A DNA stretch of 6,275 bases, taken from Planctomycetota bacterium (GTDB taxonomy: Bacteria; Planctomycetota; UBA1135; GCA-002686595). Where the stretch lies: positions 1 through 6,275 of the forward strand of contig JAJFFA010000953.1 in NCBI GenBank assembly GCA_021776885.1, read 5' to 3'. Of the stretch, positions 4,945 through 6,275 are shown in pieces. Under the pieces are notes generated by a model. That model made no database searches and was not told the origin of the DNA. It was given only the letters and a program-made list of their open reading frames with translations. Position 1 is the first letter of the stretch. Every line of letters starts with the position of its first letter. The translations under genes and the position numbers were made by a program.

Positions 4945-6275
4945 TCACTTCGCGCGCCAGCCCGCGGGGGGCTCGTAGCGCGTGACGACCCACTCGACGA
5001 TCAGGTCATGGGAATCCGTCACCTGGCGTTCCCAGTCCCAGCCATCCCGCTCGCCCTCGTCCCAGAGGCCGTGGCTGGCGTGGGGGAAGAGGCGCAGCTC
5101 GAAGTCGGGGTTGCCGGCGGAGCGCAGGGCCTCCTCGATCCGGCGCCGGCTCAGCTCGGCGGGGACGTCGATGTCCTGCGCACCCCAGATCGAGAGCACC
5201 GGGATCTCGATCTGGGACCAGGTCGTGCTCGGGTCGCGGGCGAAGGGCTCCCAGGTCGTCCAGCGGCCCTGGCGCAGGCCGTCGTCCGCGTCGATGAACG
5301 TGACGTTCGAGACCCAGCGCGACTCGTACCAGCGTGTCTCCTGGGCCTCTTCCAGGGCGAGCAAGAGCTCCGGGCGCCCCTCGCCCGTGGCGTAGAAGTC
5401 GTACAGCTGCGTCAGGAAGTCCTCGGCGGCAATGAGGTCCTCGTCCGGGAAGCCGTCGCGGCGCAGACGCGAGACGGCGCTGAAGATGTTCTGCCCAGCG
5501 CCCGAGATCCCCGGCGTCGCGCCGACCACGAGGAAGTCGACCTCGGGCTCCTGGATCGCGGCGAGGGGGGCGACCCAGCCCCCCTGGCTGAAGCCGGCGA
5601 GCCCGATCGCTTCCGCGTTCACGTCCGGCCGACCCGCGATGGCGCGCAGCGCGGCGACCGCGTCCTCGACCAGGCGCTCGAGGTTCCACGCCTCGCTGCC
5701 CGTCGACTGGCCCGCCCCGCGCTTGTCGTAGATGAGCGAAGCCACGCCGTTCTGGGCCAGGAGGTGCGCGCGGCCCGCGTAGTAGAAGGTCTCGCGCGTA
5801 TCCCGACCCGAGCCGTGGGTCCAGACGATCGTCGGGAACGGGCCCGCGCCCGTCGGCGCCACGAAGGTCGCCGCAAGACGCGCGTCGCCGCTCTCGAAGA
5901 CCAGCTCCTCGTGCCGGTAGGCGACCGGCTCGCGCTCCTCCAGCTCGAGGTACAGCTCGGCGCGCACGTCCTGGAAGCCCTTCGACTCGCCGCGCAGCAC
6001 CTCGCCCTCGAGGCTGGCCTCGAGGCTGATCTTGGCCCCCTCGAGCAGGATCCTATCGCCGCGCACGCGCACCTCGAGCGGGCTGCCGTAGATGCAGTAC
6101 TCGGGTAGGTCGAGGGTCGCCTGGACCGAGGCGCCCTGCTCGACGATGTCGATCCCGATCGGGTAGAGGCGCTGTTCGCGCTCGAGGTGGCCGGCCCAGT
6201 GCCCGACGAGGTCGCCGCGCAGCTCGCCCTCGACGCGCACGCCGGGCGGAACACACGACAGGAGCAAGAGGGCGA
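4945..6275 (-). CDS. Alpha/beta hydrolase, probable lipoprotein, 5' end beyond window
   Basis: A serine alpha/beta hydrolase truncated at its N-terminus by the window edge. Numbering from the TTG at 6265-6267, the nucleophile elbow is GFSQG with Ser227, the oxyanion loop HGSG is at 151-154, and the conserved DKRGAGQS is at 181-188. The likely acid is Asp365 (WGAQDIDVP) and the base His399 (PHASHGLW), so the triad is complete. Residues about 252-350 form a helical cap. Residues about 15-115 are a beta-rich N-terminal domain like those before the catalytic domain in esterase/peptidase-like hydrolases of this type. Upstream codons stay open to the edge and read ALLLLSC; LLSC is a lipobox, with Cys codon 6253-6255. 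TTG is therefore not the start, and the mature protein is probably lipid-anchored. The substrate is unknown: carboxylester, thioester or peptide bonds are all possible. The sigma fusion follows after 206 bases on the same strand. Confidence 0.9.
   Translation of the reverse strand, partial: ALLLLSCVPPGVRVEGELRGDLVGHWAGHLEREQRLYPIGIDIVEQGASVQATLDLPEYCIYGSPLEVRVRGDRILLEGAKISLEASLEGEVLRGESKGFQDVRAELYLELEEREPVAYRHEELVFESGDARLAATFVAPTGAGPFPTIVWTHGSGRDTRETFYYAGRAHLLAQNGVASLIYDKRGAGQSTGSEAWNLERLVEDAVAALRAIAGRPDVNAEAIGLAGFSQGGWVAPLAAIQEPEVDFLVVGATPGISGAGQNIFSAVSRLRRDGFPDEDLIAAEDFLTQLYDFYATGEGRPELLLALEEAQETRWYESRWVSNVTFIDADDGLRQGRWTTWEPFARDPSTTWSQIEIPVLSIWGAQDIDVPAELSRRRIEEALRSAGNPDFELRLFPHASHGLWDEGERDGWDWERQVTDSHDLIVEWVVTRYEPPAGWRAK

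Noticed and set aside
4924..6108. Long plus-strand frame of 394 codons opposite the hydrolase
   Set aside because: High GC gives long antisense frames. It has no recognisable domain, while the minus frame has a full catalytic triad and lipobox.
1..6275. CRISPR array, insertion sequence or transposon
   Set aside because: There are no regularly spaced direct repeats outside the coding blades, no terminal inverted repeats with a transposase, and no mobility gene.

Overview
This is a high-GC bacterial window with one tRNA gene on the plus strand and three protein genes on the minus strand that fill almost all of the rest. Two traits point to Planctomycetota, with Myxococcota as the alternative. 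One is an ECF-type sigma factor that continues through a membrane segment into a large carboxypeptidase-regulatory-like ectodomain. The other is a seven-bladed PD40/TolB-like propeller protein whose C-terminal module I associate with large planctomycete secreted proteins. The lineage is inferred from protein architecture only.

Layout from left to right: 1-173 holds no supportable gene. 174-261 is tRNA-Ser(UGA) with encoded CCA. 262-372 is a short convergent gap with overlapping hairpins. 373-2079 (minus) is a secreted seven-bladed propeller protein. 2080-2164 is an 85-base gap with small dyads, a 7-bp tandem repeat and a good ribosome binding site. 2165-4738 (minus) is the sigma factor/membrane/ectodomain fusion of 857 residues. 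4739-4944 is a 206-base gap rich in dyad symmetry: a hairpin right after the hydrolase, a 9-bp inverted repeat over an ECF-like promoter candidate, and a 20-bp near-palindrome upstream of the sigma start. 4945-6275 (minus) is an alpha/beta hydrolase cut by the right edge. A lipobox (LLSC) at its visible N-terminus suggests it is a lipoprotein whose true start lies outside the window.

Transcription of the protein genes runs right to left: hydrolase, then sigma fusion, then propeller. The sigma fusion and propeller are 85 bases apart and share a 10-bp motif (minus-strand GCGAATCCCG) upstream of both starts. They may form one unit or be co-regulated. The hydrolase is separated from them by a hairpin and a probable promoter region.

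The most interesting object is the sigma fusion. Domain order and flanking charges predict DNA-binding sigma2/sigma4 domains in the cytoplasm, one membrane helix, and several transthyretin-like beta domains outside. No anti-sigma factor is visible, so it may be a one-component, membrane-tethered transcription factor. How it is released or signals cannot be read from the sequence.
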